From Cymbidium sinense (taxonomy: Eukaryota; Streptophyta; Magnoliopsida; Asparagales; Orchidaceae), in NCBI GenBank assembly GCA_021442155.1, contig JAKCPB010001428.1:1-64000 (forward strand): 64,000 nt of DNA. Direction: 5' to 3'. The position numbers and the translations under genes are program-made. Below the pieces are notes generated by a model. The model had not been told where the DNA came from. It ran no database searches and saw only the letters and a list, made by a program, of their open reading frames with translations. This document shows, in pieces, positions 10,770 to 23,145 of this stretch (its first letter is position 1; the number at the start of each line of letters is the position of its first letter).

Positions 10770-11590
10770 TGACATAGACCCTCACATATCATGTTGCATG
10801 CATGATCCCTAAGATCTCCCTCCATGTGCTTGACATGGAATTCTCATCAAATCTTATTTCTTCTTTTATGCACACCTTTAATACTTCAATCAAAAGCCTA
10901 ACAATGCATTCATTCAAATTACATCATCATAACATTGTAATCAACATTTTATGATTTGTGATGGTGCAAGCTCAAATTAATTAGTCTAAATAATAAAATA
11001 CTATATATTGTAGCTGTATTATTACATATTTTAAATTATAATAATATATTATGATGCCATGCTCTATTATTATAATTTCTAAATTCCACCATTTTAAATC
11101 TAAATCAACACATAAAAATAATTCTAGTGTAGGCTCAATATGATTATAAAATACTAAAATAGTTTAAAATGTAAAAGCATATATTATGATATATGATGCT
11201 TATGCTATTTGCAACATATAATATTTATTTTAACATAAAATCTTACTTTTTAGACTACAAGTGGCATATACACCTTTACTACAATTCCCACTTCAAATTT
11301 AATAAATTTATCTTGTTATTAATTCAATATTTTATGATTTATATTAATTTTTATCATACCATAATATACTAAAATTTTTTAAAACATCTTATAACATCCA
11401 AAAATGACACATCACTACATGCTAATATATGATGCTACATTATACTATAATATATGGTATTATAATATGATTTAGGGTTAAGGTTTAGAATATTAATCAC
11501 AACTTAAAGTCTCTTAAAACATTTTATTTAGCTACCATAACTATGTTAATTATCATTCTTTAAATGTATTTAATGACATCTTTATTCAAT
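10770..11590 (+). other. Unit A AT-rich 3' tail
   Basis: Very AT-rich DNA without frames, collinear with 53850-55590 of unit B. A stretch of roughly 0.9 kb present in unit B (54056-54955) is absent here, with the junction near 10985. The last shared words with unit B are TAACTATGTTA near 11540 and CATCTTTATTCAA at about 11578. TTTAGGG-type DNA begins soon after. Confidence 0.75.
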
Positions 11591-14500
11591 TGCATTTAAG
11601 GCTTAAATTTATTTAGATTATTTAGGGTTACATAGAGTTTAAATTTAGGTTTAATTTTAGGTTTAATTTATTTGCTTTATTTATTTAGGATTTAGTGTTT
11701 AGAGTTTAGGTTTAAATTTTTTATTTAGGGTTTAAGTTTTTTAAATTTTAATTTATTTTTTAGATTTAATTTTAGGGTTTAATTTTTACTTATTTAATTA
11801 GTTTAATTTAGTGTTTACATTTAGAATTAGGCACTTAATTAGAATTTTAAGATTTAGGGTTTATTTTTAATTTAGGGTTTAGGGTTTACTTTAATTTAGG
11901 GTTAAACTTTGGTTTTGGGTTTTAGGATTTAGGGTTGTTTAGGGTTTAGGTTTTGGGTTTTAGGGTTTAGGTTTAGGTTAAGTTTAGGGTTAGGTTAGGG
12001 TTTAGTAGTTATTTAGGGTTTAGGGTTTAGATTAGGGTTTTAGGGTTTAGGGTTTAGGTTTAGAGTTAGGGTTTAGGTTTAAGGTTAATTTTAGGGTTTA
12101 GGGTTTTAAAATTTAGGGTAGGTTTAGGTTTATTTAGTTTATTTAATTTATTTTTATTTATTTTAATTTATTTTATTTTAGGTTTATTTTATTTTTTTAT
12201 TTAGGTTTAGTTATTTATTTTAGTTTAGGGTTTTATATTTATTTATTTTTTTAAGTTTAGGTTAGGTTTATATTTATTTTATAGTTTAGTTTTATTTTTT
12301 ATTTTATTTTTTAAGGTTTAGGTTTATTTTATTTTAGGTTGGGTTTAGGTTTTTATTTTATTTTATTTTTGGTTTAGATTTTAGGTTTTTATTTTAGGTT
12401 TATTTTTAGGATTTATTTTTCAGTTTAGGTTTAAGATTATTTTTAGTTTAGTTTTTTATATTTATTTTAGGGTTTAGGTTTAGTTTATTTTAGGTTTAGG
12501 TTTTATTTATTTTAGTTTAGTTTATTTTAGGTCTAGGTTTTTTTCTTTTATTTTGTTTATTTTAGGTTTAAGTTTTTTTTTTAGTTTAGTTTAGTTTTTT
12601 ATTTATTTATTTTATTTTGTTTTTTATTAGATTTATTTCTTAGGTTTAGGTCTTCATTTAGTTTTTATTTTATTTTTAATTCATGTTTAGTTTTTATTTT
12701 ATTTAGGTCTTTTATTTTGTGTTTAATTTTATTTTTTACTTTAGTTTAGGTTTTATTTATTTTACTTTAGTTTAGTTGTTTTTAATTTATTTATTTTTAG
12801 GTTTAGGTTTAGGTTTTAAGTTTATATTTTAATTTATTTTTTTATTTTATTTAGGTTTAGTTTTTTGTTTATTTAGTTTGGTTTAGGTTTTTTAGTTTAT
12901 TTTAGTTTAGGTTTAGGGTTTAGGTTTAGATTTAGGTTTAGGGTTTAGATTTAGTTTGAAGGTTTAGGGTTTATAGTTTAGGGTTTAAGGTTTATTTTTT
13001 ATTTTTAGGTTTAGGTTTAGGTTTTTATTTTATTTTATTTTAGGTTTAGGTTTTAATTTTTTTTATTTTAAGTTTATTTTATTTTTATTGTATGTTTAGT
13101 TTTATTTTATTTAGGTTTTATATTTTTAGGTTTATTTTATTTAATTTAGTTTAGTTTAGGTTTCTATTTATTTTATTTTAGTTTAGTTTTTATTTTTTAT
13201 TTTATTTTATTTTTAAATTTAGGTTTAGGTTTAGGTTTATGTTTTACTTTAGGTTTTTATTTTATTTTATTTTTTATTTTATTTAGTTTAGGTTTTTATT
13301 TTTATTTTATTTTTAGGTTTTATTTAGTTTACATTTAGGTTTTAGGTTTTAGTTTAGTTTATGGTTTAGGTTTAGGTTTAGGTTTATTTTAGATTTAGGG
13401 TTAGTTTGGGTTTTAGGGTTTAGGTTTGGTTTAGGGTATTTTAGGTTTAGGTTTATTTTTTTTTTAGGGTTAAGTTTAGGGTTTAGGTTATTTTATTTTA
13501 GTTTAGGGTTTAGTTTAGGGTTTAGAGTTTATTTAGTTTATTTATTAATTTATTTATTTATTTATTTATTATTTTTATTTTATTTTTTTAGGTTTAGTTT
13601 AGGTTTATTTAGTTTTTTATTTTATTTTTTATTTTTATTTTATTTTTAGTTTAGGTTTTTTTATTTATTTATTTTTTATTTTATTTTTTAGGTTTAGGTT
13701 TTAACTTTTAGGGTTTAGGGTTATTATTTAGGGTTTAGGATTTTAGGTTTATTTTAGGTTTAGTTTAGTTTATTTTATTATTTTTAGGTTTAGGTTTAGG
13801 TTATTTATTTAGGGTTTAAATTTAGTTTATTAGGTTTAGGTTTTTTAGGTTTTATTTAGGGTTTAGGGTTAAGGTTTAGGGTTTAGGTTTGGGGTTTAGG
13901 GTTTTAGGTTTAGGGTTTAGGGTAGGGTTTGTTTGGGGTTTAGGTTTAGTTTAGGGTTTTAGGGTTTAGGGTTTTTTAGTCTTTATTTTCTTTATTTAGT
14001 TTATTTTTTATTTATTTTTAGTTTATTTTTTTTATTTAGGTTTAATTTTTTATTTAGGTTTAATTTTTTTATTTAGTTTAGTTTATTTATTTTAGGTTTA
14101 GTTATTTTTAGTTTTATTTTATATAGTTTATTTTTTAGGTTTATTTAGGTTTATGTTTATTTTTTAGTTTAGTTTTATTTTATATTATTTTAGAGGTTTA
14201 GGTTTTGTTTTTTATTTTTAGGTTTAAGTTTAGGTTTTTATTTTATTTTTTTAGGTTAAGGTTTAAGGTTTTTAATTTAGGTTTACTTTTAGGTTTTATT
14301 TTTAGTTTAAGTTTAGGTTAATTTTTTGATTATTTTATTTTATTTAGATTAGGGTATAGGTTTTGTTTATTTTAAGTTTAGGTTTAAGTTTTAGTTTAGG
14401 TTTTTATTTTATTTTATTATTTTATTTAGGTTTAGGTATTTTTGTTTATTTAATTTAGGATAAGATTCTTAGGGTTTAAGGTTTAAGGTTTAGTGTTTTT

Positions 14501-16814
14501 TAGGGTTTAGGGATTAGGGATTAGGGTTTAGTGTTGTAGGTTTAGGATTTACGGTTCAAGGTTAGTTTTAGGGTTTAGGGTTTTGGGTTTAGAGTTTAGG
14601 GTTTAAGATTTATTTTTTATTTTACTTAGGTTTTATTTTTTTATTTTTAAATTTAGGTTTATGCTTTTATTTTATTATTTTAGGTTTAGATTTTAGGGTT
14701 TTATTTTAACTTTATTTTATTTTTATTTTATGTTTAGTTTTTATTTTATTTAGGTTTTTTATTTTTAGGTTTATATTATTTTTTAGTTTAGTTTAGGTTT
14801 TATTTATTATATTTTAGTTTTAATTTTATTTTTTTTTAGGTTGAGGTTTAGATTTTAGAATATGTTTTTATTTTATTTTTTTATTTATTTAAATTTGATT
14901 TATTTTTAGTTTTTTTATTTTTTAGTTTATTTTAGTTTAGGTTTAGGTTTTTAGGATTTAGGGTTTAAGGTTTAGGGTTTAAGGTTTAGGGTGTAGGGTT
15001 TAGGGTTTGGGGTTTAGGGATTAGGGTTCAGGGTTATAGGGTTTAGGTTTATGGTTTAGGGTTTACGATTTAGGGTTTAGGGTTTAGGGTTTTAAGGTTT
15101 GGCGGTTAGTTTTAGGATTGGGGTTTAGGGTTAGAGATTTTTTTAATTTTCTTTAAATTAATGAAACTAGTAGGTTTAGGTTTATTTAGATTATTTTTTA
15201 TTTATTTTGGTTTATTTTATTTTTATTTATTTTTTTATTTTATTTAGTTTGGTTTATTTATTTTAGTTTATTTTTATTTATTTATTTTTAGGTTTAGCTT
15301 TAGGTTTATGTTTATTTTTAGTTTAGTTTTATTTTTATTTTATTTTTAGGTTTAGTTTAGGTTTATTTTTTATTTTTTTTATTTTATTTTATTTTTTTAG
15401 GTTTAGGTTTATTTTTTTATTTAGGTTTAGTTTAGGTTTTTTTATTTTATTTATGTAGGTTTAGGTTTAGGTTTTATTTTATTTTTGTAGGTTTAGGTTT
15501 TAGGTTTTTATTTTATTTTATTTTTATTTTTAGGCATTATTTTTAGTTTAAGTTTAGGTTTATTTTTAGTTTATTTTGTTTTTTTAGTTTAGGTTCAGGT
15601 TTATGTTTAGTTTATTTTATGTTTCATTTATTTTAGTTTATATTTTGGCTTATTTTACTTTATTTTAGGTTAAGTTTTTTTTTAGTTTAGGGTTTTGGTT
15701 TTTATTTATTTTAATTTAGTTTAGTTTTTATTTTTTATTTTATTTTAGTTTTAGGTTTACGTTTAGGTTTTGGTTTTAGTTTAGGCTTTTATTTAGGTTT
15801 ATGTTTTTTTACTTATTTTGTTTTAGTTTTAGGTTTAGGTTTAGGTTTTATTTTATGGTTTTATTTAGGTTTAGGGTTTTTAGGGTTTAGGGTTTAGGGT
15901 TTAGAGTTAGTTTTAGGGTTTAGGGTTTAGGGTGGATTTTTTATTTTGTTTATTTTTTTTTAAGTAGTTAGGTTTATTTTTATTATTTATTTAGTTTAGT
16001 TTATTTTTTTAGTTTATTTTGGTTTAAGTTTATTTTTTAGTTTTGTTTTATTTTATTTATTTTTTAGGTTTAGGTTTAGGTTTATTTTATTTTAGGTTTA
16101 GTTTATTTTTTATTTTATTTTTTTTTTTTAGGTTTAAATTTTATTTTAGGTTTATTTTAGGTTTATTTTTTTGTTTAGGTTTAGGTTTATTTTTAGTTTA
16201 TTTTATTTTATTTAGTTTAATTTTAGGTTTAGGTTTAGTTTATTTTAGGTTTGGTTTAGGATGTTTTATTTATTTTAGTTTAGTTTATTTTTATTTTAGG
16301 TTTAGTTTATTTTATTTTTATTTTAGGTTATTTATATTTTTATTATATATTAGGTTTAGTTTTATTTTATTTAGGTATTTTATTTTTTAGTTTAGTTTAA
16401 GTTTTTATTTATTTTATGTGAGTTTAGTTTTTATTTTTATTTTATTTTCTTTTTAGGTTTAAGTTTTAGTTTAGGTTTTAATTTTATTTTTATTTAGGTT
16501 TTTTTGTTTATTTTATTTTTAGGTTTTATTTAGTTTAGGTTTAGCTTTTCAGCATTTTGGGTTTAGGGTTTAGGGTTTAGGGTTTAGGGTTTGGGGTTTG
16601 GGGTTTAGGGTTTAGGATTTAGAGTTTAATTTTAGTGTTTAAGATTTAGGGTTTAGAGTTTAGGGTTTAGGGTTTAGGGTTTAGGGTTTAGGTTTTACGG
16701 TTTAAGGTTTAGGGTTTTGGGTTTAGGATTTAGGATTTTTTGGGTTTAGGGTTTAGAGTTTAGGGTTTAGGTTTTAGGTTTAGGGTTTAGGTTTTAGTTT
16801 AGGGTTAAGGATAT
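11591..16814 (+). repeat. Telomere-like DNA with several AT-rich modules
   Basis: No genes. TTTAGGG blocks lie at about 11840-12120, 12910-12990, 13700-13980, 14470-14610, 14940-15140, 15870-15935 and 16555-16810. AT-rich TTTTATTTT/TTTAGG modules fill the spaces. Module openings are seen at 15140-15175 and 15937-15980, with a weak one near 12105-12150. The module from 15140 closes near 15870, about 0.73 kb later. Clean TTTAGGG runs of four units lie at 16562-16589 and near 16658-16690, the former followed by two TTTGGGG units. The open frame at 16043-16390 is F/L-rich low complexity, not a gene. Confidence 0.85.
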
Positions 16815-17215
16815 ATGGTTTTAATTAGAATAAATTTTTTATTCAACATTTCTTCTTTTGATTTCATCAACCAAGTAAGTTTTAAGACACAAAACATAGA
16901 TAAAATAAGCACATAGAGCAAATAAAACCCTAGATACTATCTCTTATAAAGAACTTATAGCATAGATCGATCAAGTTCTTATTTCTTTAATTTCAACCAC
17001 CCCAACCTCTCGGTAGCGGTTACCATCATTTTGATATCTCCTCCACCACAACTACAACTATAAGTTTCCCACCTCCAAAAATTTCAAACCACCTCCACAT
17101 CCAGCTAGATCCCCACAACCTTAGTAATTCCTCCACTTTGCCTCTTCCTTAAGATCTAGACTTAGCCTGGTTGATGGTGATGTTCTTGTCATAAAGGTTC
17201 TTCCCATTCTTAAGG
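16815..17215 (-). pseudogene. GRP fragment copy 1 (glycine-rich RNA-binding protein, 3' part)
   Basis: On the - strand the fragment opens with AAGAATGGG at 17210, reads as the end of an RRM (NG-N---ITINQAKSRS-like), and continues into a glycine-rich tail of GGT/GGA codons with arginines and tyrosines. A 3' UTR follows and ends in a short A-run at about 16820. Frameshifts and stops break the tail. Only the end of the RRM is present; RNP1 and RNP2 are absent. LINE remnant 1 lies 0.4 kb to its right. Inferred function of the parent gene: RNA binding. This copy is dead. Confidence 0.75.
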
Positions 17216-17640
17216 TTTAGGTTGAGGTTTTAGTTTATTAGGCTTTAGTTTTAGGTTTATTTTTTAATTTATTTAGTTACTTTATGTTTAGGGTTAGGAT
17301 TTGGGATTTAGGGTTTAGGGTTTAGGGTTAGGATTTAGAGCTTAGGATTTAGGGTTTAGTGTTTAGAATTTTAGGTTTTATGCTTTTAGAGTTTATGATT
17401 TAGGGTTAGTGTTTAGGGTTTAGGGTTTAGTTTTTAAGCTTTAAGGTTTAAGGTTTTTAGGGTTTAGGGTTTAATATTTAGAGTTTAGGGTTTTAGGGTT
17501 TAGGGTTTAGAGTTTAAAGTATAGGATTTAGGTTTTAGGGTTTAGGGTTTGGGTTTAGGGTTTAGGGTTTAGGGTTTAGGGTTGTTTAGTGTTTAAGGTT
17601 TATGGTTTAGGGTTTTGGGTTTAGGGATTTTTTTTGGGAA
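17216..17640 (+). repeat. TTTAGGG block between GRP copy 1 and LINE 1
   Basis: Degenerate and canonical TTTAGGG units, including a run of three or more at about 17555-17585. No genes. LINE 1 is inserted into its right end. Confidence 0.85.
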
Positions 17641-18850
17641 AGTTAGAATTTTATTACCATAAAAATAAAAAGATACAATGTCCTTAAAAGGGGTAAAGCT
17701 CTAAAATTCTCCTGTTCCTAGAGCTATAAGAAACCTAAAAAGCTAAACTTCCATTTAAGTACATTACAAAAAGAAAAGAAAACAAAAAAGCAAATAGAGT
17801 AGCTAGAAAGCATAATAGAAAAAGACATAGAGTAAGACTAAAACAAATCCTTAAAATAGTAAAAGATGAGCCAGTAGTAGATCATGATATGTTTTGGAAA
17901 GCAAGATAAGCAAGATCCATTATAACAATAGTTGGGTTCACTGAGTGAAGACCATTCCCTCTATAAAGTTCCAACTTGTAGAAGAAACCTATAAAACACT
18001 GCAAAGGAAAAAGTCATAGCTAAAAAGGATAAGGAAAAAGAGAGGAAAAGGAGGTAGAGCAGAGAAAGAGAATGATCAGGCTCTGTTAGGATCATCTCAA
18101 GGGGCAACAATACATATGAGCATCCAAACTTCATAAAGAAGGGTTACAATCATATGTAATAATACCAACCAGAGATAAGAGGTAAGTAACATATAAGCCA
18201 TCATAGCCATCAAACCTGATACAAGCAAACATCCAAGGCCAGTAGTCCATAGAGTTTCAGATCCTGCACCATTAAACAAAGCAAAATTGGCCAGCAACTA
18301 GCTAACAGCCAAACCACCAAACAAAAACTACAATAGACTAACCACAACAACCTAGAGAGAGGCTAGAACAAAGTTAGAACACCAACAACAACCATTATCC
18401 AAATACCCATCCAAGCTCCAAACCAGGGAAAAGCAGAACTAGTTATCAACAAGCACTAAGCTAATGCCAATTAATAGAGAAATAACAAACAAAACTAAGA
18501 TAAGATCACTCAAGACAAAGTCCCAACAAGTAACAGCCACCAAGACAAACTAGGGTGAGCAACCAAAAATGACTAAACAACTCAGAAATGAAACCATCAA
18601 CCAGCAAAAAGTAATACAAGTTCAAGAGGAGAGCCAACCAACCAACCAATGCAAAAAAATAGAATAAAGATAGAGCAGAAACCATCTTATCCACCAAGAA
18701 CCGTGAGTAACAAGGGAAGAAACAAGAAAGTAAAAAAACCAAGCCAACCTAAGTGAAAGACAGGAACCACCAAGTCGCAACCACCAGGCCAACCTAAAAG
18801 TAAGAGGTCAAAAACATAACCCAGCTGAGGTCAAAAAGTAAAAAAAAGTT
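17641..18850 (-). mobile_element. LINE remnant 1 (3' region only)
   Basis: On the - strand the right end is the 3' part of a plant LINE: the terminal words are CCTTTTAAGGACATTGTATC, then TATGGTAATAAAATTC. No ORF2 domain is included. It matches LINE remnant 2 along its length, with the same 5' cut (CCAGCTGAGGTC here at 18823, CCAGCTCAGGAT there), but lacks a segment equal to about 22195-22890 of that copy. The junction is near 18598. The hydrophobic open frames (18097-18297, 18506-18742) come from T/G-rich non-coding sequence and are not genes. Confidence 0.75.
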
Positions 18851-20524
18851 TAGGATTTAAGGTTAGGGTTACAGCTAAAGGTTTAGGCTTTAGGCTTTAG
18901 GGTTTTGAGGCTTTAGGGTTTAGGGCTGTAGGGTTTTGGGATTTGGGTTTAGGGTTTAGGTTGTAGGGGGTGTAGGGTTAGTTTAGGGTTTATGATTTTT
19001 TAGGGTTTAAGGTTTAAGGTTTAGGTTTTTTATGATTTAGGGTTTATTTTAGGTTTATGATTTTTTTAAATTAAGTAAAATGGTAGGTTTAGGTTTATTT
19101 AGTTTATTTTTTTATTTATTTTAGTTTATTTTATTTTTTATTTTTATTTAGTTTATTTATTATTATTTTTAAATAGTTTAGATTTTAGTAGTTTATTTGG
19201 TTTAGTTTAGGTTTTATTTTAGTTTTATCATTATTTTTAGTTTAGTTTTATTTTGGTTTAGGTTTAGGTTTTATTTATTTTAGGTTTAGGTTTTATTTTA
19301 GTTCATTTTTTAGGTTTATCTTTTTTAGAGTTTAGGTTTAGGTTTATTTTATTTTATTTAGGTTTAGGTTTCTTTTTATTTAGGTTTAGGATATTTTATT
19401 TTAGGTTTATTTTTAGTTTAGGGTTTAGTTTTATTATTTTATTTTACATTTTGTTATTTTATAGATTTTATTTATTTTATTTTAGTTTAGTTTATTTATA
19501 TATTAATTTATTTATTTTATTTTATTTTATTTTAGGTTTAGTTTAGGTTTAGGTTTTGGTTTTATTTTATTTTATTTTTTTTATTTTAATTAGTTTAGGT
19601 TTTATTTTTGTTTTATTTTATTTTAGTTTAGGTTTAGATTTATTTTAGGTTTTTAAGGCCAGGTTTTTTAGTTTGGTTTGGGTTTAGGGTTTAGAGGTTA
19701 GGGTTTAGGGTTTAGGGTTTTTTTATTAAACCCATAGGTTTAGGTTTATTTATTTATTTTATCATTTGTTTTTTTTTTATTTTATTTTCATTTATATTTT
19801 AGATTTATTTTTTATTTTTTATTTAGTTTATTTTATTTATTTATTTTATTTAGTTTTTATTATTTTAGTTTATTTTAGGTTTAGGTTTGGTTTAGGTTCA
19901 TTTTTAGTTTTTTATTTTTATTTTATTTTATTTTAGGTTTAGGTTTTATTTTATTTTTAGTTAATGTTTTTTATTTTTTTTATGTTTAGTTATTATTTAG
20001 TTTATTTTATTTAAGTTTAGGCATTATTTATTAGTTTAGTTTATTTTAGTTTAGCTTTAGGTTAATTTTTTATTTATTTTATATTTAGGTTTTTTTTGTA
20101 AGTTTATGGTTTAAGTTTTACTTTTTAAATATTTTTAGCTTTATTTTAGGTTTATTTTTTAGGTTTATATTTTTTTAGTTTTTTTTCTTATTTTAGGTTT
20201 AGTTTTTATTTTATTTTAGTCTTTATTTTAGTTTAGTTTAGGTTTTTTTATTTATTTTATTTAGTTAGTTTTTATTTTTTTTATTTTATTTTCTTTAGGT
20301 TTAGTTTAGGTTAATTCAAGTTTAGTTAGATTTTAATTTATTTTTGGAGTTTTTTATTTTATTTTTGGTTTTATTTTAGTTTAGGTTTAGGGTTTGGGTA
20401 GTTTATTTTAGAGTTTGGTTTAGTATTGAGTTTGTTTTAGGATTTAGGGTTTAGGGTTTAAGGTTTAGGGTTTTTAGGATTTAGGGTTTAGGGTTTAGGG
20501 TTTAACTTATAGGTTCAGGGTTTA
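18851..20524 (+). repeat. Telomere-like DNA, two AT-rich modules
   Basis: TTTAGGG-type blocks lie at 18850-19060, 19675-19725 and 20390-20530. Module openings are at 19060-19105 (TTTTTTTAAATTAAGTAAAA) and 19719-19755 (TTTTTTTATTAAACCCATAG). The second module closes near 20450, 0.73 kb on. No genes. Confidence 0.85.
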
Positions 20525-20975
20525 GAGTTTTTTTAACAGAGAATAAATTTAGATTTAACATTTCTTCTTTTTGATTTCACTAACTAAGTAACACAACAAG
20601 TTTTCTAAGACACAAGTGACAACATAGATCAAAATTGAGCACGCATAGAGGAAATCAAAAACCTTAGATAACTAGAATCGTCTACTGTAATGACAAAGTT
20701 CCATATGTAGCAAATCGGATTGGCCATTCTTCGCTCCAATTCCATCAAACCACCCGGACTCTAGTAGGGATCCACCATCATCATCTCCATCTCTCTCCAC
20801 CACCACAAATGTAACTTTCGTTGCTCACCTCTATAACCACCAGCTTCACCACCAAATCCACCACACTCCAAATCGCCCATCAGCACAAGTCTGCATTCAC
20901 CTCCACCGCTAGATCTAGACTGAGCTCTGACTGATGTTCCTATCTTCAAGGTTCCGCCCCATTCTTAGAGTTTAG
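20525..20975 (-). pseudogene. GRP fragment copy 2
   Basis: On the - strand it begins at AAGAATGGGG (20970) and gives a broken RRM end followed by VRAQSRSSGGGE, the same junction of RRM to glycine-rich tail seen in other copies. The tail then shifts frame (GGFGGEAGGYRGE in another frame). The 3' UTR ends with an A-run near 20530. One frame spans 20761-20949 but mixes two reading phases. The left flank is a TTTAGGG block. LINE remnant 2 lies 0.3 kb to the right, the same order as copy 1 and LINE 1. Confidence 0.85.
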
Positions 20976-21290
20976 GTTTAGTTTATTAAGTTTTATTAGG
21001 TTTTTTTTAATATTTATTTACTTAGTTTAGGTTTTAGCTTAGGGTTTAGTTTTTTTTAGTGTTTAAAGTTAAGTTTTATGCTTTTAGTTTTTCTGCTAGG
21101 GTTTAGGGTTTAGTGTTTAGGGCTTTAGGGTTTAAGGTTTAGGGTTTAGGGATTAGAGTAGGGTTTAGGTTTGGGTTTGGGAGTTTAGGTTTAGGGTTTA
21201 GGGTTTGTGGTTTAGGGTGTTATGGTGATTAAGATTTGGGCTTAGGGTTTAGAGTTTAGTAGGTGTGTGTGTGGTGTGTTGTTTAGCGGG
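20976..21290 (+). repeat. TTTAGGG block between GRP copy 2 and LINE 2
   Basis: Degenerate TTTAGGG units with a short TG-rich stretch (GTGTGTGTGGTGTG near 21263). No genes. Confidence 0.8.
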
Positions 21291-23145
21291 ATGAATGTTA
21301 GAATTTTATTACCATAGAAGGATACAATGTTTTTTAAAAGGGTTAAAGCTCTAAAATTCTACTCCTCGAGCTACAAGAAACCTAAAGAGCTAAACATCTA
21401 AGTACATTAGAAAAGAAAACAAAACAAAGAAATACAATAGCAAAAATCATAAGAGAAAAGATACTGAGTAAGACTAAAATAAATCTTGAAAATAGAAAAG
21501 AATGAGTCAACATACCAAGATTTCTTTGAGAAAGCAAGATAAGCAAGATCCATAGTAATAACACTTGGGTTGACTGAGTAATGACCATTCCCTCTATAAA
21601 GTTCCAACCTATAAAAGAAATCATCAACACACCACAAAGGCAAAAGTCATAGCTAAAAAGGATAAGGATAAAGAGAGGAAAAGGAGAGTGTTGAGAAAGA
21701 GAATGCTCGCTCGCTAGGATCTTCTAAAGAATACATATGAGCATCCAAACTTCATAAAGAAAGGTTACAATCATATGTAATGCTACCAACCATGGAGAAG
21801 AGGTGAGTAACATCAAAGCCATCATAGCCAGCATACTTAATACAAGGCTAGCAGTCAATAATGTTCTAGATCTTGCACCATTTAACAAAGAGAAACTGGC
21901 GAACAACTAGCTAGCTGCCAAACTAGCAACCAAAAACTACAATAAACTAATCACAATAACCTAGAGAGAGGCAAGAACAAATTCAAAACACCAACAACAA
22001 CCATTATCCAAATACTCATCCAAGCTCCAAACCGGGAAAAAACTAGAATCAACAAAAGACATGCCAATTAATAGAGAAATAATCAACAAAACCAAGATAG
22101 AAGCACAAAAGCCAAAGTCCCAACAAGTAGCAGTCACAAAGCCAAACTAGGGTGAGAAACCACAAATGATTAAATAGCTCAGAAATGAAACCATTAACTG
22201 AAGTAAACATAAGCTCCAACCAGTGCAAACCAGTAGAAGATAAAATAGCCATACAAAAAGGGGCCAAAGACAACCACCAATCACCAAAAACCAAAAATTA
22301 CAATCCAAAAAGATCAACAAAGGTTTAGCCAACATAGCAAAAGGCTCCAACAAATTTTCCAAGAAGAAGGAAAAGACCAATAAGGAAAAAATTAACCAAC
22401 CATGATTCCAATGACAACTAAAAGTCCTCCAACCAACTAGCTAAGTAAAACAGCAATAAGGGAACAACTAGAGAACAACCCATAATAAGTAACCAATAAA
22501 AGAAGCATCCCTAGTAGCTAAAGAAATGTAGAAAATTGATAAAGTACCATACAATAGAGGTCCAAAAGAAGCACAATAACCATAGAAAGGCAACAATAGT
22601 AGCTAGCCATGACATATCGAAAAATGAAACTTCCCCAACAACAAAGACTAACTTGACATGAAGCATAATAAGAACACAAAATGTGCTACAACAATGCACT
22701 CAATAGAGGTTATTCCCAGGAGAATAACCAAATGCTAAACCAAGGCAAAAGAAGGATCAAAAAATAAACAATAAGGAACTGGGAGGCAAACCCAAAATAG
22801 TAGCCAAGAAATTCTACAAAAGAAGGTTCAGAAAGGCAACAACCAACAACAATTCTCATTAGAAAGGCCACCCATCCAACCAAAACAAGCCATCAAAAAG
22901 TAATTCATGTTCAAGAGGAGGGCCAACAAACCAACCAGTACAGAAAATAGAATAAAGCTAGAGCAGAAACCATCTAATCCACCAACAACCAGAGTAATAA
23001 GGCAGAGAAGATTGGAGCCTCCAGGCTGAAAAAACCAAACCAACCCATGCTACAAAGATAGGAACCACTAGGTGGGAACCAACAGGCCAACCCAAAAGCT
23101 AGAAGTTAAAAACAAAACCCAGCTCAGGATAAAATGTGAAAATAA
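21291..23145 (-). mobile_element. LINE remnant 2 (3' region only)
   Basis: The longer sister of LINE remnant 1. Its 3' end lies at 21300 (AATAAAATTC read on -). The body is T/G-rich on - with many hydrophobic but unrelated open frames (21382-23043), which are shadows of base composition. No RT, endonuclease or RNase H motif is present. It shares the 5' end point with LINE 1, which suggests that both descend from one insertion copied with its surroundings. Confidence 0.7.

Larger units (their letters stand above)
511..11590 (+). mobile_element. Retroelement unit A: decayed Ty3/gypsy (Tat-like) element with long flanks
   Basis: This 11 kb unit sits between TTTAGGG-type blocks and is collinear with unit B (43735-55590). 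In order it holds a 3.4 kb AT-rich, TTGGTCAA-rich leader, a purine tract, gag/pre-RT, RT, RNase H, a second RNase H, integrase and a 3 kb 3' region. All reading frames are broken. I could not find an LTR pair by eye: the 5' 3.4 kb and the 3' 3 kb do not look alike. The unit may be a solo-LTR-plus-body remnant or a truncated element. Family assignment rests on the polyprotein order and the archaeal-type RNase H between RT-RNase H and integrase, a Tat trait. The right edge is ATCTTTATTCAA in both units. Confidence 0.85.

Noticed and set aside
511..11590. LTR pair of the gypsy unit
   Set aside because: The first and last 3 kb were compared by eye and no long direct repeat was found. A computed self-alignment could still reveal a diverged pair.
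16043..16390. 115-residue F/L/Y-rich open frame
   Set aside because: It is translated TTTTATTTT/TTTAGG repeat without any real sequence complexity.
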